A DNA stretch of 64,000 nt from CAZQFV01 sp964613665 (GCA_964613665.1 CAZTIG010000002.1:1-64000); one strand, 5' to 3'; shown: positions 37,619 to 46,979, numbered from the stretch's first letter. The notes: generated from the letters alone by a model not told the origin. A program made the numbers and translations.

Positions 37619-39802
37619 CTACCGCCCTGCCGCGCTCGCCTGGACCGGTCCTCCCGCGCGCTCCTGCGCCTGCGCCTCCGGCGGATACTCGATCCGCGGA
37701 TGATAGACCCCGCGCAGTGTCTCCACAAAGGCCTGCCGGATCGCCTTGACGTCGCGGAAGGTCAGGGCGCTCTCCTCCAACTGGCCCTCGCGGACGCGCT
37801 CGTCGACGATCCCGGCGACCAACTTGGCCAGCGGGTCCTCGCCGCTGTGGTTCTTCTCAAGCACCTCCTGCAGCTTGCCCGACTGGCTCATCGAGCGCAC
37901 CGTGGCCTCGACCGAGTCGGCCAGCATGAGGATGGCCGCCTCGCGCGACTGTGGGCGCGGGCCGGGATAACGGTAGTCGTCGGGATTGACCGTCTCCTCT
38001 TCCTGGATGGCCCGGCGGAAGAAGTAGGTGGCCGTAGTCGTGCCGTGGTGCTGCGGGATGAACTGGACGATGCGCTCGGGCAGGCGGTACTTGCGGGCCA
38101 GGTCCAGGCCATCGCGCACGTGGTCGGTGATGATCTGGGCGCTGGTACGCGGGGGCAGCTCGTCGTGGATGTTGCTGCGGCCGGCCTGGTTGTCGATGAA
38201 GAAGTAGGGGCGCACGATCTTGCCGATGTCGTGGTAATAGGCCCCCACGCGCACCAGCATCGGGTCCGCGCCGACCACCTCGGCCGCCCGCTCGGCCAGG
38301 TTGCCGACGATGATGCTGTGGTGATAGGTTCCCGGCGCCTCCTGCATCAGGCGGTGCAGCAGCGGGTGGTTGGGGTTGGCCAGCTCCATCAGCTGCAGCA
38401 CGGTCACCCGGCCGAAGAGGTTCCCCAGCAGGCTGAAGCTGACGAAACCGAGGGCGGCCGAGGCAAACCCGTTGATGGCACAGGCGAGCGCCGCCGTCCC
38501 CAGCGTGGAAAGCGCCAGGTCATAGTCGATCAGGCGAAAGGCACCGACCACGGTCAGGTTGACCAGGGTGATATAGACTCCCGTAAAGAGGAACGCGCTG
38601 GAGCGCTGGGCCTTCCAGATGCCCAGGATGCCGACCAGCCCGCCGGCAATGCCCAGCACGGCTAGCTCCAGGCTGCCTCCTCCCAGGACACCCACCAGCA
38701 CGGCCAGCACCAGGGTTGCGCCCAGCGCCACCTGTGGGTTCAGCAGCAGCGCCAGCAGGATCGAGGCCGTGGGCAGTGGGAAGGAATAGGCCATGCCCAG
38801 ACGGCCGGGGACCAGAAACTTCCCCACCGTCAGCGTGGCGACGATGATCATGCCGATCAGGAGCAGGTCCTGGACTCCATAGCCGGTCTTTTCGCGGAAG
38901 CGGTACAGGAACAGGCCGAAACAGGTCAGCAGGCCGGCGACCAGGGCGGCCTGCCCGACAGTGTTCGACCAGGAAGTCGTCGGCTGCCGCAGGCCGGCGG
39001 CCTCCATCTTCTCCAGGTCCGTCTCGCGGACGATCTGCCCCTCGTAGACGATCAGCTCCCCCTCCAGGAGCTGGACGATGTGGTCCGGCGTGCGCAGCCG
39101 CGCTTCCTGGCGCCGGCGATCCGTCTCCACCTGGTCGACCACGTAGTTGGGCACCAGGGAATGCCCGACCAGCTCGATGACCAGTTGGCGCTTGGGCGCG
39201 GAAAGGGTGGCCTGGACCCGCCCCGGCAGCTGCAGGCGGATCGACTCCAGATCCTGGGCGCGCATCTGGCCGATCTCGTTCGGATTCAGCACGCTGCTCG
39301 TGGCCCGGTCGTAGAGGCGCAGCGTGGCCGTGACCAGGTCGGGCCAGTCCCTGGGCTGGAGGGTCACCAGGAAGGCAAGCGTATCGGCAGTGAGCTGCAC
39401 CCCATCCAGCGTCGCCAGGCGCTGCTCACGCCCGGCCCGGTCCAGCTCCGGATCCGCCAGGACCGCACCGATGACACCCAGGGTAGTGGACAGGGCCTGG
39501 CGCGCTTCGGTGGTCAGGGTGGGATCGAAGCGGTAGACGTCGCCCACGGCAGCCGCCGCGGCCTCGCGGTCAGCCTCGGTGAGGATCTTGCTGACGTAGC
39601 GGGTCGTCACGGGCGACTTTACCGTGTAGGGGGCGGGATAATCCAGGCGCACCTCCGGGCCGACCGCGGCCGGCAGGAATGGCACGGTCAGCACCGCGAT
39701 CAGCAAGGCGCCGAGAACCAGGGAGAACAGGACAAGCCGCCAGCCGGTCGAGAGGCCGGCGGTCCTTGTGCTGCTTGCCTTGCGACTGCGCCCACCCGGC
39801 AT
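37619..39802 (-). CDS. pgpH: 7TM-HD c-di-AMP phosphodiesterase (PgpH type)
   Basis: A 727-residue protein. ATG 39802 has GGGAG 7 nt upstream; the in-frame GTG at 39808 is the alternative. After one membrane helix comes a large extracytoplasmic 7TMR-HDED domain (about 45-285), seven membrane helices (about 290-480) and a cytoplasmic HD domain. The HD residues are His524-Asp525 in YYHDIGKI. Upstream APGTYHHSIIVGNLAERAAE and downstream QFIPQHHGTT supply the other metal-binding His residues. PgpH hydrolyses c-di-AMP. It sits between yqeY and ybeY-dgkA, the usual neighbourhood. Confidence 0.93.
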   Translation of the reverse strand: MPGGRSRKASSTRTAGLSTGWRLVLFSLVLGALLIAVLTVPFLPAAVGPEVRLDYPAPYTVKSPVTTRYVSKILTEADREAAAAAVGDVYRFDPTLTTEARQALSTTLGVIGAVLADPELDRAGREQRLATLDGVQLTADTLAFLVTLQPRDWPDLVTATLRLYDRATSSVLNPNEIGQMRAQDLESIRLQLPGRVQATLSAPKRQLVIELVGHSLVPNYVVDQVETDRRRQEARLRTPDHIVQLLEGELIVYEGQIVRETDLEKMEAAGLRQPTTSWSNTVGQAALVAGLLTCFGLFLYRFREKTGYGVQDLLLIGMIIVATLTVGKFLVPGRLGMAYSFPLPTASILLALLLNPQVALGATLVLAVLVGVLGGGSLELAVLGIAGGLVGILGIWKAQRSSAFLFTGVYITLVNLTVVGAFRLIDYDLALSTLGTAALACAINGFASAALGFVSFSLLGNLFGRVTVLQLMELANPNHPLLHRLMQEAPGTYHHSIIVGNLAERAAEVVGADPMLVRVGAYYHDIGKIVRPYFFIDNQAGRSNIHDELPPRTSAQIITDHVRDGLDLARKYRLPERIVQFIPQHHGTTTATYFFRRAIQEEETVNPDDYRYPGPRPQSREAAILMLADSVEATVRSMSQSGKLQEVLEKNHSGEDPLAKLVAGIVDERVREGQLEESALTFRDVKAIRQAFVETLRGVYHPRIEYPPEAQAQERAGGPVQASAAGR

Positions 39803-39821
39803 GTCCACGCTCCCAGGGCCG

Positions 39822-40277
39822 CTAGCGGATCGGCCCGGCCAGGGCTTCCCGCACCAGCGTGCTGACGAACTTGCCGTCGGCCTGGCCGCGCAGCTGCGCT
39901 GTCAGGTGCTTCATCACCCGACCCATGTCGCCCATGCCCTGGGCACCCAGCTCGACGATGGCCTGTCTCACGGCGGCACGGACCTCTTCCTCGGTCAGCT
40001 TACGCGGCAGGTAGGACTCGATCACCTGCAGCGCAAACTCCTCGGCGGCGACGAGGTCGGCCCGCCGGCCCAGGCGATACGCCTCGATGGACTCGCGGCG
40101 CTGCCTGGCGGCCTTGTCCAGGACGGCGAGCACGCCGGCATCGTCGAGCTGGCGCTGCTGGTCGATCTCGGCGTTGCGGATCTCCGCCTTGATCAGGCGC
40201 AGGACGCCCAGCCGTTCGGCCTGGTGCTGGCGCAGGGCCTCCTTGAGGTCCTCCTGAATGCGGTCTTGCAGGCTCAC
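39822..40277 (-). CDS. GatB/YqeY domain protein
   Basis: A 151-residue protein. GTG 40277 has GGAGG 5 nt upstream; the next upstream GTG (40289) overlaps that box. It matches the YqeY family: LQDRIQEDLKEALRQHQAERLGVLRLIKAEIRNAEID, ARQRRESIEAYRLGRRADLVAAEEFALQVIESYLP, then LTEEEVRAAVRQAIVELGAQGMGDMGRVMKHL. This domain resembles the tRNA-binding tail of the amidotransferase GatB. The role of free-standing YqeY is not settled. It is the first gene of the minus-strand operon and has its own promoter. Confidence 0.93.
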   Translation of the reverse strand: MSLQDRIQEDLKEALRQHQAERLGVLRLIKAEIRNAEIDQQRQLDDAGVLAVLDKAARQRRESIEAYRLGRRADLVAAEEFALQVIESYLPRKLTEEEVRAAVRQAIVELGAQGMGDMGRVMKHLTAQLRGQADGKFVSTLVREALAGPIR

Positions 40278-40365
40278 AGAAACCTCCACAACAGAAACTG
40301 CCCACGATCAGCCTGGGTGACCGGCGGAACGGCCACTAGGCCGATCGACCACGGTGCACAAGGGC

Positions 40366-40394
40366 ATTATAGCGTATCCGGCCGGCCTGTGCAA
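40366..40394 (-). promoter_or_regulatory. Promoter of the yqeY-pgpH-ybeY operon
   Basis: TTGCAC (40394-40389), 17 bp, TATAAT (40371-40366). Predicted start near 40359, leader about 80 nt. Confidence 0.65.
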
Positions 40395-40412
40395 ACACCG
40401 CTGCGGCCCGAA

Positions 40413-40441
40413 TTGCGTTTTCCCCCGGGTTGTGGTAAACT
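40413..40441 (+). promoter_or_regulatory. Promoter of the butyrate kinase operon
   Basis: TTGCGT (40413-40418), 17 bp, TAAACT (40436-40441). Its -35 box is 18 bp from the -35 box of the divergent yqeY promoter, so the two operons may share control. Predicted start near 40448. Confidence 0.5.
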
Positions 40442-40520
40442 TCCATCGGCCGGCGCAACGGGGCGCCCGCGCCCCGAGGTCGGCACCGACCACTCGGCGA
40501 CGAGCTCACAGGAGCGCTCG

Positions 40521-41615
40521 ATGTCCGCAGACAAGACCTGGCGCGTCCTGGTCATCAACCCCGGGTCCACCTCCACCAAGGTGGCCCTCTTTGCCAACGA
40601 GACGCCCCTTCTGCAAGAGACCCTGCGCTACGACAGCGCCGACCTGGCTCCCTACCCACGCATCGCCGACCAGCACGCCCTGCGCCGCGACAGCATCCTG
40701 CGCTGGCTGGAGAAGAACGAGGTGCCGCTGGAGAGCCTGCACGCCGTGGTCGGGCGGGGCGGGCTCTTCCGGCCCCTGGAAAGCGGCACCTACCGCGTGA
40801 ACGAGGCGATGCTGGAGGAGATGCGCCATCCCGGCCCACGCGAGCACGCCTCCAACCTGGGAGTGCTCATCGCGCAGGAGATCGCCGAGCTGGCCGCGAT
40901 CCCGGCCCTGACGGTGGACCCTGTCTCGGTGGACGAGTTCGACGATGTGGCCCGCATCTCCGGCCTGGCCGAGATCGCCCGCCAGAGCCTCTCCCACGCC
41001 CTCAACATCAAGGCCGTGGCCCGCCGCGCCGCCGCCGACCTGGGCCGGCGCTACCAGGACCTGGACCTGGTTGTGGCCCACCTGGGCGGGGGCATCTCCG
41101 TCACCGCACACCGCCACGGGCGCATGGTCGACGTGAACAACGCCCTGGACGCCGGCCCCTTCTCACCGGAGCGCTGCGGCACCCTGCCGCTGACCGACCT
41201 GATCGAGCTCTGCTACTCCGGCCGCTTCACCAAGGAGGAGCTCAAGAGGCACCTGGTTGGCCGGGGCGGACTGGTCTCGCACCTGGGAACCAACTCGGCG
41301 CTGGAGGTGGAGAAGCGCATCGCCCAGGGCGACGCCCGCGCCCTGCTGGTGGCCCAGGCGATGGCCTACCAGGTAGCCAAGGAAATCGGTGCCATGGCCA
41401 CGGTGCTGCAGGGCCGTGTCGATGCCATCGTCATGACCGGGGGAGTCGCCCACTGGCAGGACCTGGTGGAATGGATCCGCCAGCGGGTGGCGTTCATCGC
41501 CCCCGTGCTGGTCTACCCGGGGGAGGATGAGATGCTGGCCCTGGTCCAGGGGGCACTGCGGGTTCTGCGGGGGGAGGAAGATGCCAAGACGTACCGGCCG
41601 CAGCCGGCCGATTGA
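40521..41615 (+). CDS. buk: Butyrate kinase
   Basis: A 364-residue protein, the usual length for the family; the ATG follows AGGAG. It converts an acyl phosphate (butyryl, isobutyryl or isovaleryl) and ADP to the acid and ATP. ASKHA-fold signatures are VLVINPGSTSTKVALF (phosphate 1), VVGRGGLFRPLESGTY, AIPALTVDPVSVDEF, VVAHLGGGISVTAHRHGRMVDVNNALDAGPFSPERCGTLP and VMTGGVAHW. These favour butyrate over acetate kinase. Phosphotransbutyrylase and a 2-oxoacid:ferredoxin oxidoreductase follow in the same operon, giving a complete oxidative ATP-forming branch. Confidence 0.95.
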   Translation: MSADKTWRVLVINPGSTSTKVALFANETPLLQETLRYDSADLAPYPRIADQHALRRDSILRWLEKNEVPLESLHAVVGRGGLFRPLESGTYRVNEAMLEEMRHPGPREHASNLGVLIAQEIAELAAIPALTVDPVSVDEFDDVARISGLAEIARQSLSHALNIKAVARRAAADLGRRYQDLDLVVAHLGGGISVTAHRHGRMVDVNNALDAGPFSPERCGTLPLTDLIELCYSGRFTKEELKRHLVGRGGLVSHLGTNSALEVEKRIAQGDARALLVAQAMAYQVAKEIGAMATVLQGRVDAIVMTGGVAHWQDLVEWIRQRVAFIAPVLVYPGEDEMLALVQGALRVLRGEEDAKTYRPQPAD

Positions 41616-41628
41616 GACGGAGGTTCCC

Positions 41629-42531
41629 ATGCTCATCCGCAACTTTGCCCAACTGCGCGAGGAGGCGAAAAAGGCCGGCCCCCGGGTCGTGGCCATCGCC
41701 GACGCGCAGGACCACGAGGCCCTCCTGGCCGCGCGCGATGCGGAGGAACGCGGCATCGCCAACTTTATCCTGGTCGGCGAGCGCGCCGCCATCGAGAGGG
41801 AGGCCGAGGCCCACCAAGTCGACATCAGCCAGATGCGCGTGGTCGAGGAGCCCGACCGGCGCATGGCCGCCTACCGGGCCATGGAGATGCTCGCCCGCGG
41901 CGAGGCCCACTGCGCCATGAAGGGCAGGATCTTCACGGCCGACTTTCTCAAGGCGGCTTTGGATCCGGCCGTGGGTCTGCGCACCGGCAAGCTCCTGACC
42001 CATGTGGCCGTCTTCGACATCCCCGGATTCGACCGGCTCATCCTCCTGAGCGATGCCGGCGTCGTCGTCGCGCCGAGCCTGGAGGAGAAGATGCACATTG
42101 TCCAGAACGCCGTCGACGTGGCCCACCGCCTGGGTGTGGAGACACCGCGCGTGGCCGTGCTGGCGGCGGCGGAGATGGTCAACCCCAAGATCCCCTCGAC
42201 CATGGATGCGGCCAACCTCTCCAAGATGGCCGATCGCGGGCAGATCTACGGGGGGCTGGTGGACGGGCCGCTGGCCCTGGACAATGCCATCTCGCCGGAG
42301 GCGGCGCGCATCAAGGGCATCCACAGCGAGGTGGCTGGCCGTGCCGACATCCTCATCGCTCCCGATCTGGAAGCGGGCAACTCCCTGGCCAAGGCCATCA
42401 TCTACTTTGCCCACAGCGACATGGCCGGCGTGGTCGTGGGGGCGCGCATGCCGCTGATCCTGCCCTCGCGCGCCGACACGCACGAGGCCAAGATGATGTC
42501 GATCGTGTTGGGCGTGCTCATGTCCACGTGA
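41629..42531 (+). CDS. ptb: Phosphate butyryltransferase
   Basis: A 300-residue protein; the ATG follows GGAGG, 13 nt after buk. It exchanges CoA for phosphate on butyryl-CoA or branched acyl-CoA. PTA/PTB family stretches are VVAIADAQDHEALLAARDAEERGI, FILVGERAAIEREA, AHCAMKGRIFTADFLKAAL, LLTHVAVFDIPGFDRLILLSDAGV, VAVLAAAEMVNPKIPSTMDAA and GPLALDNAISPEAARIKGI. The last segments, with the shared N, D and R residues, form the active site. Its product is used by the kinase encoded before it. Confidence 0.95.
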   Translation: MLIRNFAQLREEAKKAGPRVVAIADAQDHEALLAARDAEERGIANFILVGERAAIEREAEAHQVDISQMRVVEEPDRRMAAYRAMEMLARGEAHCAMKGRIFTADFLKAALDPAVGLRTGKLLTHVAVFDIPGFDRLILLSDAGVVVAPSLEEKMHIVQNAVDVAHRLGVETPRVAVLAAAEMVNPKIPSTMDAANLSKMADRGQIYGGLVDGPLALDNAISPEAARIKGIHSEVAGRADILIAPDLEAGNSLAKAIIYFAHSDMAGVVVGARMPLILPSRADTHEAKMMSIVLGVLMST

Positions 42532-42561
42532 CGAGGTCAGGAAGGAACTGGAGGTTGGCTG

Positions 42562-43116
42562 ATGATCGAGATCCGCTTTCACGGGCGTGGCGGGCAGGGC
42601 GTGGTCGTTGCCTCGGAGGTGCTGGCCGATGCCTCCTTCCACGAGGGCAAGCGGGTGCAGTCGTTCCCCGCCTTTGGCGTGGAGCGGCGCGGCGCCCCGG
42701 TCATGGCCTTTACCCGTATCGACGACAGGCCGATCCGCGTGCGCTGCCAGATCTACCAGCCCGACCACGTTATCATTCTCGATCCCACGCTCCTGGAGGT
42801 CATTGACGTCACGGCCGGCCTGAAGCCGGGCGGGACCATTCTCCTGAACAGCGCCGACCCGCCGGAAGCCTATGGGCTGCACGACCGCTTCCGTGTGGCT
42901 ACCGTCGACGCCAACCACATCGCTTTCAAATACAGGCTCGGCCCGCGCAACGCCCCCATCGTCAACACGGCCATCCTGGGGGCCTTTTCCCGCCTGGCCG
43001 GGGTCGTCGGCCTGGAGGCACTCTGCGAGGCGGTGCGCGCCGCCGTGCCGATCCGGCCGGAGGAGAACGTGGCCGCGGTGCGCGAGGCCTACGAAGCGAC
43101 CCGCCTGACGTCATAG
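42562..43116 (+). CDS. 2-Oxoacid:ferredoxin oxidoreductase, gamma subunit
   Basis: A 184-residue protein; the ATG follows GGAGG. It matches the gamma (POR_C) domain of pyruvate/2-oxoacid oxidoreductases: MIEIRFHGRGGQGVVVASEVLADA, FPAFGVERRGAPVMAFTRID, DHVIILDPTLLEV and GPRNAPIVNTAILGAFSRL. This subunit closes the CoA-binding side of the enzyme. The order gamma, delta-like, alpha, beta is that of four-subunit POR/VOR enzymes. The substrate cannot be read from this subunit; the adjacent butyrate kinase genes favour branched-chain 2-oxoacids (inference). Confidence 0.93.
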   Translation: MIEIRFHGRGGQGVVVASEVLADASFHEGKRVQSFPAFGVERRGAPVMAFTRIDDRPIRVRCQIYQPDHVIILDPTLLEVIDVTAGLKPGGTILLNSADPPEAYGLHDRFRVATVDANHIAFKYRLGPRNAPIVNTAILGAFSRLAGVVGLEALCEAVRAAVPIRPEENVAAVREAYEATRLTS

Positions 43117-43159
43117 GGCGGCGATCGCCCGGAACCCACTGCTCTGTCGAAGGAGGCGT

Positions 43160-44923
43160 ATGCAGATGGCCAAACACGAAGCCAGGGTCATCGTCTTTCG
43201 CTCGGCCGAGGACATGCCGCTGATGCCGGCGTCCATCGCCACCACCCTCTACAACAAGACCGGCTCGTGGCGCTACATGCGGCCGGTCTACCGCGAGCGC
43301 ACCCCGCCCTGCAACGACGCCTGCCCGGCCGGCGAGGACATCGTGGCCTGGTTGGGCCTGGTGGCCGACCGGCGCTACCGCGAAGCCTGGGAGATCCTGC
43401 GCCGGGAGAACCCCTTCCCCGGGGTCTGCGGCCGGGTCTGCCCGCACCCCTGCGAGAGCCAGTGCAACCGCGAGCGCCTCGGTGGGGCCATCGCCATCCA
43501 CCATGTCGAGCGCTTTCTCTCCGACTGGGCGGCGGCCCAGGGCATCGCGCCGGCCGGCCAGAGACCCACCCGCCCGGAGCGAGTCGCGGTCATCGGCGCC
43601 GGGCCGGCCGGTCTGGCCTGTGCCTATCATCTGGCGCTCAAGGGCTATCCCGTCACGGTCTACGAGGCCGAGGCCCTGCCCGGCGGCATGCTGCGCACCG
43701 GCATCCCGGCCTACCGCCTGCCCCGGGACGTGCTGGAGCGCGAGATCGGCGCCATCCAGGCGCTGGGGGTGCAGATCCGCACCGGTCAGCGGCTGGGCGG
43801 GAACCTCTCCTGGGAGGACCTGACCGACAGCAGCGCCGTCTTCCTGGCCATGGGCCAGCAGCTCAGCCGCGCGCTGGGTGTGCCCGGCGAGCAGGCCCAG
43901 GGCGTGCTGCACGGGCTCACCTTCCTCAAGCGCCTGAACCTGGGGGAAGCAGTGCCGATCGGCCGGCGCGTCGCCGTCATAGGCGGGGGCAATACTGCCA
44001 TGGACGCGGCGCGCTCCTGTCGCCGCCTCGGCGCGGAGGTGACCGTGCTCTACCGCCGCTCGCGGGCGGAGATGCCGGCCATCGCCGAGGAGGTGGCCGA
44101 GGCCGAGGAAGAGGGCGTCGTCTTTCACTACCTGGCCGCGCCGCTGGAGGTTCTCCAGGAAAGCGGGCGCGTCGTGGGCCTGCGCTGCGTGCGCATGCAG
44201 TTGGGCGAGCCCGACGCCAGCGGCCGGCGCCGGCCAGAGCCCATCCCCGGCTCCGAGTTCGAGATGGCCGCCGACACGGTCATCCCGGCGCTGGGGCAGG
44301 AGGCCGACCTGGGCGGCCTTCCGGCAGGCCTGGTCTGCGAGCGCGGGGCCATCCGCACGGAGCCGAGCACGGCCACGACGTGGGCAGGCGCCTACGCCGG
44401 CGGCGACGTGGCCACCGGCTTCGGCACGGTCACCGCGGCGATCGGCTCGGGCAAGCGGGCGGCCATAGCCATCGATGCCATGCTGCGCGGCGAGCCACCG
44501 GGGGAGTACCCCGCCCTGCACCGCAACATGCACGTTGCCCCCCGGGCGGTGTCGCCTGAGGTGGTGGCCTTTGAGGAGCTGAACCTGGCACACCTGCGCA
44601 GCGAGCCCCGGCCGGCCGAGCGCCACCGTCCGGTCGCCGAGCGCCTGGCCGATTTCGCCGAGGCCAACCCCGGCCTGGACGAGGAGACGGTCGTCGGCGA
44701 GGGGCTGCGCTGCCTCTCCTGCGGCACCTGCAACCGCTGCGACAACTGCCTGAACTTCTGCCCCGACATCAGCATCCTGCGCCGCGGGGAGTGGGCTGCC
44801 GAATACCCGACCTACCCCTTCTATGAGGTCTACTACGACTACTGCAAGGGCTGCGGCATCTGCGCCGCCGAGTGTCCCCGGCGTGCCATCGCCATGGAGG
44901 AGGAACTGCTATGGAGAAAGTGA
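43160..44923 (+). CDS. GltD-like flavoprotein fused to PorD-type ferredoxin
   Basis: A 587-residue protein. ATG 43160 is 3 nt from GGAGG; ATG 43166 has better spacing (9 nt). After a short N-terminal part comes a GltD-type Cys domain (CNDACPAGED, then CGRVCPHPCESQCNRE). An FAD fold GAGPAGLACAYHL starts near 145, and an NAD(P) fold GGGNTAMDAARSCRRLGA near 274. GGDVATGFGTVTAAIGSGKRAA is the FAD-closing motif. From about 519 a two-cluster ferredoxin follows: CGTCNRCDNCLNFCP and CKGCGICAAECP, as in POR delta subunits. The oxidoreductase could thus hand electrons directly to NAD(P)+. The stop overlaps the alpha gene. Confidence 0.92.
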   Translation: MQMAKHEARVIVFRSAEDMPLMPASIATTLYNKTGSWRYMRPVYRERTPPCNDACPAGEDIVAWLGLVADRRYREAWEILRRENPFPGVCGRVCPHPCESQCNRERLGGAIAIHHVERFLSDWAAAQGIAPAGQRPTRPERVAVIGAGPAGLACAYHLALKGYPVTVYEAEALPGGMLRTGIPAYRLPRDVLEREIGAIQALGVQIRTGQRLGGNLSWEDLTDSSAVFLAMGQQLSRALGVPGEQAQGVLHGLTFLKRLNLGEAVPIGRRVAVIGGGNTAMDAARSCRRLGAEVTVLYRRSRAEMPAIAEEVAEAEEEGVVFHYLAAPLEVLQESGRVVGLRCVRMQLGEPDASGRRRPEPIPGSEFEMAADTVIPALGQEADLGGLPAGLVCERGAIRTEPSTATTWAGAYAGGDVATGFGTVTAAIGSGKRAAIAIDAMLRGEPPGEYPALHRNMHVAPRAVSPEVVAFEELNLAHLRSEPRPAERHRPVAERLADFAEANPGLDEETVVGEGLRCLSCGTCNRCDNCLNFCPDISILRRGEWAAEYPTYPFYEVYYDYCKGCGICAAECPRRAIAMEEELLWRK

Positions 44924-46065
44924 TCACCGGGAACACGGCTGTCGCCTACGGAGCCAAGCTGGCCCGCGCCCAGGTCGTCGCCGCGTACCCGATCACGCCG
45001 CAGACCACCATCATCGAGAAGCTGGCCTCCTTCACCGCCGACGGCGAGCTGGACGCGGTCTTTGTCAAGGTCGAGTCGGAGCACTCGGCCATGGCCGCCT
45101 CCATCGGGGCCTCGGCCACCGGCGCGCGGGCGTTCACGGCCACCTCCGGGCAGGGGCTGCTGCTGATGCACGAGATGCTGCACTGGGCCGCCGGCGGCCG
45201 CCATCCCATCGTCATGGGCTCGGTGAACCGGGGCATCGCCCCGGGCTGGTCGGTGTGGACCGAGCAGAGCGACACGCTGGCCCAGCGCGATACCGGCTGG
45301 ATCCAATACTACTGCGAGAGCAACCAGGAGGTGCTGGACACGGTCGTCCAGGCCTTTAAGGTGGCCGAGGCGGTCAGCCTGCCGGCCATGGTCATCCTGG
45401 ACGCCTTTGTCCTCTCGCACACCTCCGAGGTCGTGGACATCCCCGACCAGGCATTGGTGGACGAGTACCTGCCGCCCTTCCGCCCGCAGCTTAAGATGGA
45501 CCTGGCCGACCCGCACGCCTTTAACGCGCTGGTCACCCCCGGCGAGTGGTTCGAGCTGCGCTACAAGATCCAGTTGGCCATGGACCAGGCCCTGGAGGTG
45601 GCTCGACAGGCCGATGCGGAGTACGGCCGGCGGTTCGGCCGGAGCTGGGGGCTGGTGGAATCTTACCGCATGGAGGGAGCCGAGGTGGCGCTGGTCACCA
45701 CCTGCACCATCACCAGCACGGCCCGCGACGTGATCGACGCCATGCGCGGCGAGGGCATCCCCATCGGCCTGGTCAAGCTGCGCCTCTTCCGCCCCTTTCC
45801 GGTGGCGGATGTCAGGCAGGCCCTGCGGGGCGTGCAGAAGGTCGGCGTCCTGGATCGCAACCTGACCTTTGGCCAGTGCGGCGTCTTTGCCGAGGAGATC
45901 AAGGCGGCCCTGTACGATACCCCCTTCAGGGCGCCGCTCTTTGACTTTGTCCTGGGGTTGGGCGGACGCGATGTGACCCCGGAGACGATCCGGCAGGTGG
46001 CCGACCATGTACTGCAGCACGATGCGCCGACAGCGCCAATCATCTGGATCGGGGTGAAGCCATGA
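44911..46065 (+). CDS. 2-Oxoacid:ferredoxin oxidoreductase, alpha subunit
   Basis: A 384-residue protein. ATG 44911 overlaps the end of the preceding gene by 13 nt and follows GGAGGA. The POR alpha pattern is clear: GNTAVAYGAKLARAQVVAAYPITPQT, VESEHSAMAASIGASATGARAFTATSGQGLLLMHE and GSVNRGIAPGWSVWTEQSD. The C-terminal domain II contains LVTTCTITSTARDVIDAMR and GLVKLRLFRPFP, then GVLDRNLTFGQCGVFAEEI. This subunit binds the 2-oxoacid next to thiamine diphosphate held by beta. Its stop overlaps the beta start (ATGA). Confidence 0.95.
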   Translation: MEKVITGNTAVAYGAKLARAQVVAAYPITPQTTIIEKLASFTADGELDAVFVKVESEHSAMAASIGASATGARAFTATSGQGLLLMHEMLHWAAGGRHPIVMGSVNRGIAPGWSVWTEQSDTLAQRDTGWIQYYCESNQEVLDTVVQAFKVAEAVSLPAMVILDAFVLSHTSEVVDIPDQALVDEYLPPFRPQLKMDLADPHAFNALVTPGEWFELRYKIQLAMDQALEVARQADAEYGRRFGRSWGLVESYRMEGAEVALVTTCTITSTARDVIDAMRGEGIPIGLVKLRLFRPFPVADVRQALRGVQKVGVLDRNLTFGQCGVFAEEIKAALYDTPFRAPLFDFVLGLGGRDVTPETIRQVADHVLQHDAPTAPIIWIGVKP

Positions 46066-46979
46066 GCGAAACCAAGTTGCTGGGGCACCGCCCGAACTAC
46101 ACGCTGCCACAGGAGGAGCTGCTCCTGCCGGGACACGTGGCCTGCCCGGGATGCGGGGGCTCGCTGGCCATGCGCTACGCCCTCAAAGCACTGGGGCCGC
46201 AGACCATGGTCGTCATCCCGGCCTGCTGCTGGTCGATCATCGCCGGCCCTTTCCCCTACTCCTCCCTGGAGGTACCGATCTACCACACCGCCTTCGAGAC
46301 CACGGGGGCGCTGGCCTCGGGTATCCGCGCCGCGCTCAAGGCCCTGGGCAAGGAGGAGATCACCGTGTTGGGCTGGGCCGGGGACGGCGGCACCTTCGAC
46401 ATCGGCATCCAGGCCCTCTCCGGGGCCGTCGAGCGCAACGAGGATTTCATCTACGTCTGCTACGACAACGAGGCCTACATGAACACCGGCATCCAGCGCT
46501 CCTCGGCCACGCCCTGGCTGGCCTGGACCACGACCACGCCCACTGCCCACCCCAAGGACGAGCCCAAGAAGGACATTGTCGCCATCATGGCCGCCCACCG
46601 CATCCCGTACACCGCCACGGCCACACTGGGCTATCCGGAAGACATGATCCGTAAGTTCCAGAAGGCGCGGGACATCCGCGGGGCCAAGTTTATCCATGTG
46701 CTCTCGCCCTGCCCCCCTGGCTGGCGGGCGGAGGCTGCCGACAGCATCCGCCTGACCCGCCTGGCCGTGCAGAGCAAGGTCTTTCCGCTCTACGAAGTCG
46801 AGAACGGCAAGAAGTACACCATCACCGTCTGGCCCGAGCCGGAGATCCCCGTCCGCGAATACATGCGCCTGCAGGGCCGCTTCCGGCACTTGAGCGAAGA
46901 GCAGATCCAGCTAGTCCAGGAAGAGGTCGACGAGAGCTGGGCCCGGCTGTTGGAGAGGGCGGGCGGAAAGGGCGTTTGA
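46062..46979 (+). CDS. 2-Oxoacid:ferredoxin oxidoreductase, beta subunit
   Basis: A 305-residue protein. CPGCGGSLAMRYAL (about 28-41) and later Cys residues bind a [4Fe-4S] cluster. The thiamine diphosphate motif is GDGGTFDIGIQALSGAVERN, followed by YVCYDNEAYMNTGIQRSSATP; the D and N in GDGG...N are the Mg ligands. TTTTPTAHPKDEPKKDIVAIM and FIHVLSPCPPGW follow, as in PorB. It carries out the oxidative decarboxylation step with the alpha subunit. It ends the buk operon: no further gene follows within 100 nt. Confidence 0.95.
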   Translation: MSETKLLGHRPNYTLPQEELLLPGHVACPGCGGSLAMRYALKALGPQTMVVIPACCWSIIAGPFPYSSLEVPIYHTAFETTGALASGIRAALKALGKEEITVLGWAGDGGTFDIGIQALSGAVERNEDFIYVCYDNEAYMNTGIQRSSATPWLAWTTTTPTAHPKDEPKKDIVAIMAAHRIPYTATATLGYPEDMIRKFQKARDIRGAKFIHVLSPCPPGWRAEAADSIRLTRLAVQSKVFPLYEVENGKKYTITVWPEPEIPVREYMRLQGRFRHLSEEQIQLVQEEVDESWARLLERAGGKGV

